Of a stretch of 47,278 nucleotides of DNA, positions 15,475 through 23,959 are shown piece by piece. The first letter of the stretch is position 1. Every line of letters begins with the position of its first letter. The stretch is from Betaproteobacteria bacterium UBA5216 (GTDB lineage Bacteria > Pseudomonadota > Gammaproteobacteria > Burkholderiales > SG8-41): the NCBI GenBank assembly GCA_002412495.1, contig DHVE01000048.1:1-47278 (forward strand), in the 5' to 3' direction. The notes beneath the pieces are model-generated. The model made no database searches. It saw nothing but the letters and a program-made list of their open reading frames with translations, and was not told the DNA's origin. A program made the position numbers and the translations under genes.

Positions 15475-16668
15475 TTAATGCTTGCGCACGGCCTTCATGC
15501 GCTGCACCGAATCACCCGCCAGATGCGTCCAGATCACTGCGTCGCGTTCGAGTTTATCCGCGCCCGCGTGCATCGTCGCAACACCCGCGCCCGCGTGGAT
15601 GTCCATGTTAAGCGCGGTCACGCGTTGCAGTGCGTCGGTGGCGAAGTTCTGCAACAGAATCGCGTTGTTCGCCGCGTTGCCGGTCTTGGCTTCGCCTTCC
15701 GCCGCCACGCGCAGCACAAACGAGCGCAGCGCCTCGGTGAGCATGTGCATCTCCGAGAGCTTCAACTGCACGGCCTGATTGTCCTTGAAATAGCCATTCC
15801 GCGGCCAGTGCGTGGCGACAAAGTGTGTCGCCATTTCCACCGCCGCATCGCAAATGCCCAGTGCGTTGGCGCCCAGTTCGAAATCACCGAACAAGCGCGC
15901 CGGGCCGTTGCGCACGCCGTGGCCGCCGTTCACCTTGCCGATTACATTGGCGTGCGGCACGCGGCAGTTTTCGAAAATCAGTTCCGCGTTTTGATAAAAG
16001 CGCCAGCCACTTTTGTTGAATACCTTGCCGATGCGCATGCCCGGCGTGCCCACCGGCACCGCGAACATGGTGCCGCCTTCTTTTTGCGGCACGTTTGGAT
16101 TGGTGCGCGTGCCGATCAGAAACAGCCGCGCCACGCTGCCGTTGGCGATAAAACATTTTTCGCCATTGAGTATCCAGTCCGCGCCCTCGCTGCTGTCCAC
16201 CGGCTCCGCCTTCAAGCGCCAGCCCGCGCGCGGATCTTCTTCAGGCGGCAAACGGTGATCGGAACCCGAATTCGGCTCCGTGCCCGCCTGCCCCAGCAGA
16301 AACGTTTCATCCTCGGCAAACGGCCGCACGAATCGTTCCATCTGCTGCGGCGTGCAGCCGCCCTGCAGCAGATGCGTCCACTTCCAGCACTGGCTGAACG
16401 TCTTGGCCATGGCGCTATCGCCCTTGGCCAATTCGATGATCACCAGCGCCTGAGTGATCAAATCAACGCCGTGTCCACCGTACTTCTTATCCACCACCAG
16501 CGTGCGAAATCCCAGGCGGGAGCCTTCGCGGATCACCTCCCAATCAAACGTTGCGCGCGGGTCGGTAATGCGGTCGCGTTCGAGCGAACGCGGACGCAAC
16601 ACTTCTGCGGCGAACTTGCGTGCCTTGAGTTGCCAGGCCTGTTGTTCTTCGGTGAGGGTTAGATCCAT
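15475..16668 (-). CDS. Acyl-CoA dehydrogenase family protein (second of two)
   Basis: 397 residues from the ATG at 16668, chosen because MDLTLTEEQQAWQLKARKFA is the usual family N-terminus; the in-frame extension upstream looks non-coding. It shows KYGGHGVDLITQALVIIELA, WILNGEKCFIANGSVARLFL, the FAD/substrate middle domain, and a C-terminal bundle with DIHAGAGVATMHAGADKLERD. It is clearly divergent from the partner at 14189-15430, so the two may act on different steps or form a heteromer. It sits downstream of the two cupin genes in the same run. Confidence 0.87.
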   Translation of the reverse strand: MDLTLTEEQQAWQLKARKFAAEVLRPRSLERDRITDPRATFDWEVIREGSRLGFRTLVVDKKYGGHGVDLITQALVIIELAKGDSAMAKTFSQCWKWTHLLQGGCTPQQMERFVRPFAEDETFLLGQAGTEPNSGSDHRLPPEEDPRAGWRLKAEPVDSSEGADWILNGEKCFIANGSVARLFLIGTRTNPNVPQKEGGTMFAVPVGTPGMRIGKVFNKSGWRFYQNAELIFENCRVPHANVIGKVNGGHGVRNGPARLFGDFELGANALGICDAAVEMATHFVATHWPRNGYFKDNQAVQLKLSEMHMLTEALRSFVLRVAAEGEAKTGNAANNAILLQNFATDALQRVTALNMDIHAGAGVATMHAGADKLERDAVIWTHLAGDSVQRMKAVRKH

Positions 16669-16779
16669 GGAGCATCCAATAGGTTCGGACTTGCCGTCGT
16701 GCGCAATATCAGTTCCCTCCCCTTCCGGGGGAAAAAGTTTTGTTGGAAAACGCCCACACAAAGGTCCGATAGGGCGGGG

Positions 16780-17322
16780 TTACGCCGCATCATGCATCGA
16801 CATGGCAATAATGCATGGTTTATCCGAACGATTGCTCCACGCGTGATTGGAACCACGCAGCACGACGGTGTCGCCCGCACTCAATTTCACTTCTTCCAAA
16901 TCAAGCACCAGCGTGACTTCGCCCTCGATAATCAGCGCAAAATCCAGCGTGCGGGTTTTCTGCATGTACGGATGCGGCGCGCTGCCGGCATAGGTGGATG
17001 CGCCCGGCGAACCGATGGACGCAAAATACGCCTGCACTTCTTTCGAGCCGACCTTGCCCTTCCAGGCGGCATCGGGCGGTATCTGCAAATAGCGGCACAG
17101 CGAACCGGCCTTGGGCGGCTCGATGGTATGCGGCGCGTTCAGCGTTTCGTTCTGGATGCGCGCGGGCGTTTGATCGGTGACCCACAGGCGCGTGGCCGCA
17201 AAGCCGGGGCGCGCGGGATCGGTGTGCACATCGGGCGAGGGGCCGTCGCTCAGCGCGCCGGATTTGGTGCCGTTGTCGTAATCACGCACAACAATGCGGC
17301 GGATCGGCTTGATGTCGCTCAT
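16780..17322 (-). CDS. Cupin-domain protein B (tandem paralogue)
   Basis: 180 residues with one cupin barrel in the C-terminal half: TLDFALIIEGEVTLVLDLEEVKL-type strands (cupin 1 region) and SAGDTVVLRGSNHAWSNRS (cupin 2 region). The N-terminus IKPIRRIVVRDYDNGTKSG parallels that of cupin A immediately upstream (VKPIRRVVTGNDAQGRSK), so the two arose by duplication. In the first motif the usual HxH-x4-E metal ligands are incomplete, so enzymatic activity is uncertain and a binding or structural role is possible. Its start lies two bases from the stop of cupin A. Confidence 0.85.
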   Translation of the reverse strand: MSDIKPIRRIVVRDYDNGTKSGALSDGPSPDVHTDPARPGFAATRLWVTDQTPARIQNETLNAPHTIEPPKAGSLCRYLQIPPDAAWKGKVGSKEVQAYFASIGSPGASTYAGSAPHPYMQKTRTLDFALIIEGEVTLVLDLEEVKLSAGDTVVLRGSNHAWSNRSDKPCIIAMSMHDAA

Positions 17323-17324
17323 GG

Positions 17325-17903
17325 CTATTTGCCCTCCGGCTTGAAATCATCGGGAAACGTCGCCGCGATAAACACAAACGCCATGGTTCCCGCGTTGATG
17401 TTGCGCCACGCATGCCACGCCGCGAGATCGATCACGCAATCGCCCGGCTTGAGATGGTATTCACCGTCATCCAGAATCATCGTGCGTTCGCCACTCAATA
17501 AAATGCCGTAGTCGATGGTCTCGGATTTATGAATGCGCGTGGTAAACAGATTTTGATTGCCGCGCTCCCACGTGCCGCCCGGCGTTTTTTTCGGCGGATG
17601 CATCGGCGTGATGTAGGTGTCTTTTGACGCATCGTAGTCGGTTCGCATGGCATCGGACTGCACAATGCGCAAATGCCCGCCGTTGGGCGGTGGCTCGAAG
17701 TGAAACGGCAGGTTGCCGTCATCCTTGTCGCCGGAAATAGTCGCCGGGCAATTGTGAAATACCCAGATGTCCGTCATGCCCGTTCCCTTCTTGAAGGAAT
17801 TCGGATTGACGTTGGGCGCGGCGCTGTCAAACAACACCTTGGAACGTCCCTGCGCATCGTTGCCGGTGACTACGCGCCGGATGGGTTTTACACCTTCAGC
17901 CAT
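17325..17903 (-). CDS. Cupin-domain protein A (tandem paralogue)
   Basis: 192 residues from an ATG preceded by GGAGG. The C-terminal cupin barrel contains RIHKSETIDYGILLSGERTM and HLKPGDCVIDLAAWHAWRNI; the second motif keeps GD and His. The N-terminus shows the same PIRRVV lead as cupin B, marking a tandem duplication. Related proteins near acyl-CoA and TPP enzymes are generally uncharacterised. The pair is embedded in the catabolic run 20853-12837. Confidence 0.85.
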   Translation of the reverse strand: MAEGVKPIRRVVTGNDAQGRSKVLFDSAAPNVNPNSFKKGTGMTDIWVFHNCPATISGDKDDGNLPFHFEPPPNGGHLRIVQSDAMRTDYDASKDTYITPMHPPKKTPGGTWERGNQNLFTTRIHKSETIDYGILLSGERTMILDDGEYHLKPGDCVIDLAAWHAWRNINAGTMAFVFIAATFPDDFKPEGK

Positions 17904-17937
17904 TGTTGTTTGCCTCCGTTAACTGCATTTCAAAACC

Positions 17938-18108
17938 GTTTTGACGCAGATTTACGCAGATGCACGCGGATTAACCCCTTCCCTGTCGTTCCCGCGCAGG
18001 CGGGAACCCATAACACCGTGCCACTGGCGATGGCTTATGGATACCCGCCGCGCGGGTATGACGGTTTGAGTTTTGATCTGCGTTCATCTGCGTAAATCCG
18101 CGTCAAAA
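17938..18108. repeat. Inverted GACGCAGATTTACGCAG repeat pair, copy 2, enclosing another repeat
   Basis: The left arm 17938-17973 (TTTTGACGCAGATTTACGCA...) and the right arm 18073-18108 are near-perfect reverse complements over about 36 bases. A TTCCCGC palindromic repeat (17982-18064) sits neatly between them. Confidence 0.8.
17982..18064. repeat. TTCCCGC palindromic repeat, copy 2
   Basis: Begins CTGTCGTTCCCGCGCAGGCG, continues GGAACCCATAA, and ends with ATACCCGCCGCGCGGGTATG. It is nested inside the inverted repeat pair. Confidence 0.75.
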
Positions 18109-18122
18109 ATGCTCTTACAGTC

Positions 18123-19160
18123 TCAGTCCACCTTCGTCCCGGTCTCCTTCACCAGCTTGGCGAACTTCGCAATCTCCGCGCGCACAAACTCGGTGAACTG
18201 CTCCGGCGAATTTTTATCCCCGGCCGGATCGTAGCTCGATTGCCCCAGCCGCTGCACCAACTCCGGTGATTTAAGATGCCGGTTTACCTCTGCATTGATT
18301 TTATTCACCACCGCAGCCGGTGTTTTCGCGGGCGCGATCAGGCCATTCCAGCCGATGATTTCGTAACCCGGCAAACCGGACTCGGCAATCGTCGGCAATT
18401 GAGGCGCCAGCTTCGTGCGCTCGCGCGTGCTGACACCGAGACCCCGCAATTTGCCTGACTGCACTTGCGGCAGCGAGATCGACATGATCGGCCACATGAT
18501 CTGCACCTGCCCGCTCACCACGTCGATCAGCGCGGGCGTGGCAAATTTGTACGGCACATGCAGAATATCCACCTTGGCCATGGACTTGAACATTTCGCCC
18601 GCCAGATGCGGCGGCGTGCCATTGCCCGACGACGAATACACCAGTTGCCCCGGTCTGGCTTTTGCCAGCGCGATCAACTCCTTCACCGATTTCGCCGGCA
18701 CCGACGGATGCACGCTCAGAATAAACGGCGAGGTCGCGCACAACGCGATCGAGGCAAAATCCCGCACCAGATCGATAGGGCCCGGCTGCAGTACGGCGTT
18801 GATCGTATACGCCGCGCTGGAGAGCAACAGCGTGTACCCGTCCGCTGGCGCCTTGGCCACCATTTCAGTGGCAATAGTACCGCCCCCGCCCGGCCGCTGC
18901 TCAACAATGGTTTGATGTCCCCACGCTTCGGTAAAACGCTGCCCGAACATGCGCGCCACGATATCCGGGCCGGGGCCGACGATGATGCGGATGGGCTTGG
19001 CGGGGAATTCTGTGACCTGCGCGTGCGCGGCACAAGCAATAAACAACGAACCCAGCAGAATCGTAGAATGGGTGGAGCGTAGCGCAATCCATCGCCGTGG
19101 GTTACGCGACGTCGAACGATGGGTTTCACCCATCATACGACGACTGTTAATGCGCGCCAC
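18123..19160 (-). CDS. Bug/TctC-family solute-binding protein 2, with a repeat in its signal region
   Basis: 345 residues from a GTG preceded by GGAGGGAAAAA, a strong site that fixes the start and overlaps the end of the TPP enzyme gene. The first residues MARINSRRM are followed by a stretch encoded by a GATGGGT-family repeat (19063-19137), then a hydrophobic segment STILLGSLFIACAAHAQ with a signal cleavage site. The mature part has FPAKPIRIIVGPGPDIVARM: the first ligand loop is about four residues shorter than in its paralogues. The rest (HVPYKFATPALIDVV, GLPGYEIIGWNGLIAPAKTP) is typical. It presumably binds the substrate of the catabolic operon. Confidence 0.88.
   Translation of the reverse strand: MARINSRRMMGETHRSTSRNPRRWIALRSTHSTILLGSLFIACAAHAQVTEFPAKPIRIIVGPGPDIVARMFGQRFTEAWGHQTIVEQRPGGGGTIATEMVAKAPADGYTLLLSSAAYTINAVLQPGPIDLVRDFASIALCATSPFILSVHPSVPAKSVKELIALAKARPGQLVYSSSGNGTPPHLAGEMFKSMAKVDILHVPYKFATPALIDVVSGQVQIMWPIMSISLPQVQSGKLRGLGVSTRERTKLAPQLPTIAESGLPGYEIIGWNGLIAPAKTPAAVVNKINAEVNRHLKSPELVQRLGQSSYDPAGDKNSPEQFTEFVRAEIAKFAKLVKETGTKVD
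19063..19137. repeat. GATGGGT repeat, copy 2, within a coding region
   Basis: Contains GTAGAATGGGTGGAGCGTAG and the hairpin GATGGGTTTCACCCATC. It spans 75 bases, a multiple of three, and is read through in frame in the N-terminus of Bug protein 2. Confidence 0.7.
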
Positions 19161-20853
19161 TTTTTCCCTCCGGCGTCCAAGCCGTCGGCGCCAAGGCGGT
19201 GTCGTCGCTGATCACATCAAGCACCACCGGGCGGTTCATCGCCATGGCTTTGGGCAATAGCTCTTTCAGTTGGGCGGGTGTTTCCACGCGGAACGCGGCG
19301 CAGCCCATGGCCTCGGCGATTTTCGCGATGTCTGCGGTTCGCTGGAAACGCCACATTTCGTCCGGCTTGTATTTGTCGCCACGTTTGCCCTTGTAGGCAT
19401 TGCCCACCAGCGGGATTTCCTGATTGAGCGAGCTGTTGTTGTTGACCACCATCACCAGATTGATGCCGTGGCGTGCGGCGGTTTCGAGTTCGGCGATGTG
19501 GTAATAAAAACCGCCGTCGCCACTGAACAAAATCACCGGCCGATCCGGCATCGCGCATTTCACGCCCATCGCGCCGGGCAAGCCCCAGCCCAATGAACCC
19601 GCGCAGCGGATGTAGCGCTGCGTGGCATACCGCATGTCGGTTAACTGCCCGGTCCACATGCCCGCGTGGCCGGTGTCGGACACCACCACGCCGTCGGCGG
19701 GCAATGCATCGGTGATTTCCTTGCAGATGCGTTCGGGCCGTATCGGCGTGGCATCCGAGTTGTAATTCGCCGCCACACTCGCGCGCCAGTCGGCGACGAT
19801 CTGTTGCGTGCGCTTCACCCACGCTTGCGCGCCAGCGGCTGGCCCAGAGGCCAACGCGATCATGTGTTTTAACGTGGCCTTGGCGTCACCCAGCACCGAC
19901 GCCGCGTTCGGATAATTGCGGCCCAGTTCCTGCGCATCGATATCGATTTGAATCACGGTCGTGCCGGGCGCGGGGATTTTCCAGTTGGCGGTGACTTGCG
20001 CACCGGCATGGCTGCCGATGAACATCACCAGGTCTGCTTCGGAAATCGTGCGGTTAGCGCACTCGCGCGAGTACACACCGGGCACGCCCACCGCCAGCGG
20101 GTGCGTGTCGAGTATCGCGCCCTTGGCGTTGAGCGATGTCGCTACCGGTATTTGCATTTTCTCGGCGAACCGCACCAGCTCTGCTTGCGCACCGGAGGAC
20201 GTGACGCCACCACCCGCCACGATAATGGGCCGCTGCGCTTTCGCCAGCGCCGCCAGCGCCGCCTTCACGCGCTCGATCTCCGGCTCCGGACGATACGCGG
20301 GCACGGCCCTGTACTCATTTTCAATAACCGGCAACGGCAAATCAGCCTCGCATTCGATGCCCTGCCCATGCGAACCACGCAACCGCAGATGCACCGGCTT
20401 GGGCGCGCCGGTGGTCACGGCGCGAAACAACTGCCGCATCAAATCCGGCAACCGCGATACATCGTCCAGTTGCATGTTGAGTTTGGTCATCGAATCGAAC
20501 TGCGCGAAATCTTCCACCTCCTGATACGAATGCCGGTAACGGCCCGGCGTACCTGGCCCGCCGGTGATGGCAATCACCGGCGCGCCCGCCATGTAGGCAT
20601 CGCGCAACCCCGCCGCCAGGTTCGACGCGCCGATTTGCTGGCCCATGCACAGCCCCGGCCGATTCGCCGCGCGCGCATAGCCGTCCGCCATATAGGCGGC
20701 TGCTTTTTCGCCGTGGGTGAGTATCTTCTGAACGCCGAGTTCATCCATCTCCGCCAAGGCATCCATCAAAATGGTCGGCACGAAAAACGCATGGGTAATG
20801 CCGTAGCCCTTGATCATTTCCGCAAAATATCTGGCGCCAGTGGTTTTAGGCAT
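19147..20853 (-). CDS. Thiamine-pyrophosphate-dependent enzyme (acetolactate synthase-like)
   Basis: 568 residues with the three-domain layout of the POX/acetolactate synthase family. The N-terminal PYR domain holds the cofactor-activating Glu49 in THGEKAAAYMADGYARA; the central domain follows; the C-terminal PP domain has the diphosphate motif GDGG at 445 ending with NNN near 471. It likely decarboxylates a 2-oxo acid or joins two carbonyl compounds; the substrate is unknown. It is the first gene of the minus-strand catabolic run and overlaps the Bug gene downstream by 14 bases. Divergent Bug protein 3 begins about 230 bases away. Confidence 0.88.
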   Translation of the reverse strand: MPKTTGARYFAEMIKGYGITHAFFVPTILMDALAEMDELGVQKILTHGEKAAAYMADGYARAANRPGLCMGQQIGASNLAAGLRDAYMAGAPVIAITGGPGTPGRYRHSYQEVEDFAQFDSMTKLNMQLDDVSRLPDLMRQLFRAVTTGAPKPVHLRLRGSHGQGIECEADLPLPVIENEYRAVPAYRPEPEIERVKAALAALAKAQRPIIVAGGGVTSSGAQAELVRFAEKMQIPVATSLNAKGAILDTHPLAVGVPGVYSRECANRTISEADLVMFIGSHAGAQVTANWKIPAPGTTVIQIDIDAQELGRNYPNAASVLGDAKATLKHMIALASGPAAGAQAWVKRTQQIVADWRASVAANYNSDATPIRPERICKEITDALPADGVVVSDTGHAGMWTGQLTDMRYATQRYIRCAGSLGWGLPGAMGVKCAMPDRPVILFSGDGGFYYHIAELETAARHGINLVMVVNNNSSLNQEIPLVGNAYKGKRGDKYKPDEMWRFQRTADIAKIAEAMGCAAFRVETPAQLKELLPKAMAMNRPVVLDVISDDTALAPTAWTPEGKSGAH

Positions 20854-21084
20854 GGAGCACTCTCTGTAAGGTGAACGGGTAGAAAAGAATGAAGAACGAT
20901 AAAGGGTATTTTAGGGCGAGGATAAAGCGCGCGCCAGCGATAGGCATACCGCCTTCACCACGCGCGGCAGTTCTCCATAGCATGGACGACCTTTCATCAC
21001 GCCTGCGTGTCAGCCAGTCTTGCCCGGCCAATCAATTCCGGCCAGAATGCGGCATCGGATCGTTTCCTGAAAGGACGCGAGGAC

Positions 21085-22083
21085 ATGCGCAAGCGTAGCT
21101 GGCATCACGCACATTGGATCATGGCCTCGCTCGCGTCCATCGCGCCGGCGGCAAGCCACGCAGAGACCGCCGCAACCGGCGCGGCACAACCCTATCCCGC
21201 CCGGCCCGTGCGCGTGATCGTGATGAGCACGCCCAGCTCCGGCCCCGACATACTCGCGCGCCTGCTCAACCCGAAATTCGCCGAAACATTCGGACAACAA
21301 CTGGTGATCGACAATCGCGCGGGCGCCAGCGGCATCATCGGCGCGGAAATCGGCGCCAAGGCGGCGCCCGACGGCTATACGTTGACCGTGGCCACGTCGC
21401 AAGTGGTCATCGTTTCGGTACTGTATGAAAAATTGCCGTTCAATCTGCTCTCGGACTTTGCGCCAATTACCTTGCTCGGCTCCACGCCCTTCATCCTGGT
21501 GGTGAATCCCGCCGTGCCCGCCACCAGCATCAAGGAATTCGTGGCCTTGCTGAAATCGAAACCAGGACAAATGCGCTATGGCTCCGGCGGATCGGGTTCA
21601 CCGCCGCATCTGGCCGCCGAACGCTTCAAATCCATGACGGGCGCCAACATCGAACATGTGCCGTACAAAGGCGTCAGCCCCGCGCTCACCGACACCATCA
21701 GCGGCCAATTGCAGATGACCATTTCCGTGGTGCCTATGATCATGCCTCACATCAAGAGCGGCAAGGTGCGCGCGCTGGGCGTGACCAGTATCGCGCGCAC
21801 GCCGCTTGCCCCCGATCTGCCCGCGATTGCCGAAACAATACCCGGCTATGAAGTCATCGGCTGGTATGGCCTGCTCGCGCCCGCGAAAACGCCCGATGCC
21901 ATTATCCAGCGACTCAATGCCGGATTCACGGCCGCGCTGAAGTCACCCGAGATTCTGGAAAAACTGACGAGCCTCGGCGCCGAGGTCAAAACCAGCACGC
22001 CCGCGGAATTCGCCGCACACCTGAAAAGCGAAACCGTGAAAATGCGCGCGTTGGTCAAGGCGTCGGGAGCGAAGGTGGAGTAA
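21085..22083 (+). CDS. Bug/TctC-family solute-binding protein 3
   Basis: 332 residues from the ATG at 21085, preceded by GCGAGGA; the more upstream in-frame ATG gives a poor N-terminus. The signal peptide has MRKRSWHHAHWIMASLASIA and ends near SHAE. The mature part has YPARPVRVIVMSTPSSGPDILARLL, a variant ligand loop (PSSGPD in place of the usual PGGxxD), then AGASGIIGAEIGAKAAPDGY and HVPYKGVSPALTDTI. It diverges from the TPP-enzyme operon and precedes the exported isochorismatase-fold gene by 200 bases. Confidence 0.92.
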   Translation: MRKRSWHHAHWIMASLASIAPAASHAETAATGAAQPYPARPVRVIVMSTPSSGPDILARLLNPKFAETFGQQLVIDNRAGASGIIGAEIGAKAAPDGYTLTVATSQVVIVSVLYEKLPFNLLSDFAPITLLGSTPFILVVNPAVPATSIKEFVALLKSKPGQMRYGSGGSGSPPHLAAERFKSMTGANIEHVPYKGVSPALTDTISGQLQMTISVVPMIMPHIKSGKVRALGVTSIARTPLAPDLPAIAETIPGYEVIGWYGLLAPAKTPDAIIQRLNAGFTAALKSPEILEKLTSLGAEVKTSTPAEFAAHLKSETVKMRALVKASGAKVE

Positions 22084-22144
22084 TGATTTATGCAAGCCGG
22101 TTGATAGGAATGTGCGTCAATTGTCGCGTGATCGACGCTTCGGA

Positions 22145-22173
22145 TTGACGCTCTGTTGGGCCGCCGATAGACT
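22145..22173 (+). promoter_or_regulatory. Candidate sigma-70 promoter for the isochorismatase-fold gene
   Basis: TTGACG (22145-22150), a 17-base spacer and TAGACT (22168-22173) lie about 110 bases before the ATG at 22284. Hexamer matches are 5/6 and 4/6. Confidence 0.4.
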
Positions 22174-22283
22174 GCAATTCAGCAAAATAGGGCATCCCAA
22201 ATGCCTATCCGCTTTCTCTTTCTTAATGCCTGCTTCGGAAGTTTGCAAACGCCGGCACCGAAATACCCACCTGGAGATCCAAC

Positions 22284-22949
22284 ATGACGCTTTCTCGCGC
22301 AGCCCTCGTTACCAACGGCGTTGCCTTCGCGCTCGTCTGTGGATGGGCACAGGCACAGCCGGCCACACAAGGCGGCAAACCGATGATGACCCTGCAAATG
22401 CCGGCGACGCCCGACCCGGCCCGCGTCACGCTGGATCCCAAGACCACGGCGCTAATCGTGCTCGATTACGTTGAAGACATCTGTGCCGCACAGCCGACGT
22501 GCAAGGGCCAGATGCTGCCGGCCATGATCCCGTTTCTGGAGCGGGTGCGCAAAGCCGGGCTCGTCGTCGCGTACGGCACGCGCGAGCGCAACATGACCCA
22601 CTGGCTGAAAGAAGTCGCGCCGACTGCGGGCGACATCAAGATCAACAACTTCGCTCAGGACCGGTTCTACAACACCGATCTCGACAAGATACTGAAAGCC
22701 AAGGGCATCAAAACGCTCATCATAGTCGGCTGGAAGATCAGCGGTTCGGTGACCTACACCTCGGTCGGCGCAATGGCGCGCGATTACACCGTCGTCATCC
22801 CGATGGATACCACCTCGGCCGGCAGCAGCTACGAGACGACCATCGGTTTTTATAATGTCCTGAATTCCGGCAATGCGAATCTGGCGAACGAACCCTTGAA
22901 ACCCAAAGCCGTAACGCTGAGCCGCACGGACTTGGTGAACTTTCAATAA
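22284..22949 (+). CDS. Exported isochorismatase-fold protein lacking the catalytic cysteine
   Basis: 221 residues with a signal peptide (hydrophobic ALVTNGVAFALVCGWAQAQ, cleavage after Ala-Gln-Ala). The fold is recognisable: TALIVLDYVEDIC with the conserved Asp61, NTDLDKILKAKGIKTLIIVG and MARDYTVVIPMDTTSA. In the family the nucleophile Cys lies seven positions into the segment Gly-x-x-Thr-x-x-Cys; here that segment reads GWKISGSVTYTS, with Ser155 at the Cys position. The catalytic Lys site before the FYNTDL segment is occupied by Asn122. It is therefore either a Ser variant or a periplasmic non-enzymatic binder. The start has GGAG eight bases upstream. Confidence 0.85.
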   Translation: MTLSRAALVTNGVAFALVCGWAQAQPATQGGKPMMTLQMPATPDPARVTLDPKTTALIVLDYVEDICAAQPTCKGQMLPAMIPFLERVRKAGLVVAYGTRERNMTHWLKEVAPTAGDIKINNFAQDRFYNTDLDKILKAKGIKTLIIVGWKISGSVTYTSVGAMARDYTVVIPMDTTSAGSSYETTIGFYNVLNSGNANLANEPLKPKAVTLSRTDLVNFQ

Positions 22950-23149
22950 ACGAGGCACCTGGCCACTGAGAGACTATCAGCGCCGCGCTTTCCAACGAAC
23001 GGCAGCTTCTGCGGACTTGGCTCTCACCTCATGGATTTTTAAGAACTTTTCCCCGGTAATAAACCCCATAGCGGGCACCACACGGCTACCCCATTCCTAC
23101 CGTAGTAGGGATGCAAGCGAGAATAGGACGTGGGATCGCGGCATATTCC

Positions 23150-23959
23150 TCAAGCTATCGTTGCTTTGGAGATAGCCGCATCGAACTTGGCCCGCATTGT
23201 CGGATCGGGCATATACGGATCAATTGCCATTGGTTCCATTACGGTAGGCTGGATCTGCTCTCGCAATTGCGCTATAAACCAGAAAAGGGAGTTATCAGTG
23301 CGTACCATAAAGTCTGTACTGTTAAATTTTTGCTGAAAATACCACCCTTGCTTGATTACAAAAACACCATGTAAATGTGCTCTGTTGCGTGACACGGCGG
23401 CGGTTAGCTTATTTGCAAGGCTCTCCGGTTTTTTGACCATTGCATCGTATGCTATGAGATACGACCTTGGTGCAATCTTTGTTTGCATGATGTGTCTCGT
23501 GCCCTGCCCATGCTCCGCTCCATACTTAACATAAAAGCGCCGAGTCGCTAGCCTTCTGGTAGTTGCCAAATTCAAAGTAGCATCTTGAATTTCAATGTTT
23601 CGGAGATAGGTCTTAACCTCCATAGTTGCGTACACAGCTTCGGCCGGTAAGACCAAAGACGAGAGTTCACTAAATAGGGGGGCATTTTGAATTTCATCAT
23701 AAATTATGATGTCCGTCTGCGGGCTAATTTTCCCGGCAAACTCAGATGAAGCAATGAAGCCGGTCCCTAAAGAAAACTTTTTGGGAAGCAGTTTTGTGAG
23801 AAGTTGTTTTACTCGTTCTTCATCATTTCGCCCCCGCTCGCCTGCATGCGGTATAGATGGCGTCAACTTTTCCCACTGCTGTCGGAATATCTCGTGCGTA
23901 GTGCCAAAATAGTCAAACAAGTTAGTTGGGTTCGAGATTCCCGCGCGCGGCTTTGCCAT
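23150..23959 (-). CDS. DUF6602-like protein with PD-(D/E)xK nuclease-type residues
   Basis: 269 residues from the ATG at 23959, which has GGAGG just upstream; a TTG four codons earlier overlaps that site. The N-terminal half has HAGERGRNDEERVKQLLTKL, then QTDIIIYDE (Asp83) and AVYATMEVKTYL (Glu114-x-Lys116), the spacing of a PD-(D/E)xK nuclease core. The C-terminal half has KIAPRSYLIAYDAM and HLHGVFVIKQGWYFQQKF. It resembles the DUF6602 family, whose members often lie in defence or mobile regions. The gene and its flanks are clearly AT-richer than the rest of the window, consistent with lateral acquisition. Nuclease activity is inferred. Confidence 0.75.
   Translation of the reverse strand: MAKPRAGISNPTNLFDYFGTTHEIFRQQWEKLTPSIPHAGERGRNDEERVKQLLTKLLPKKFSLGTGFIASSEFAGKISPQTDIIIYDEIQNAPLFSELSSLVLPAEAVYATMEVKTYLRNIEIQDATLNLATTRRLATRRFYVKYGAEHGQGTRHIMQTKIAPRSYLIAYDAMVKKPESLANKLTAAVSRNRAHLHGVFVIKQGWYFQQKFNSTDFMVRTDNSLFWFIAQLREQIQPTVMEPMAIDPYMPDPTMRAKFDAAISKATIA

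Noticed and set aside
23111..23374. Plus-strand frame opposite the end of the DUF6602-like gene
   Set aside because: It overlaps the better-supported minus-strand gene and lacks a ribosome-binding site.
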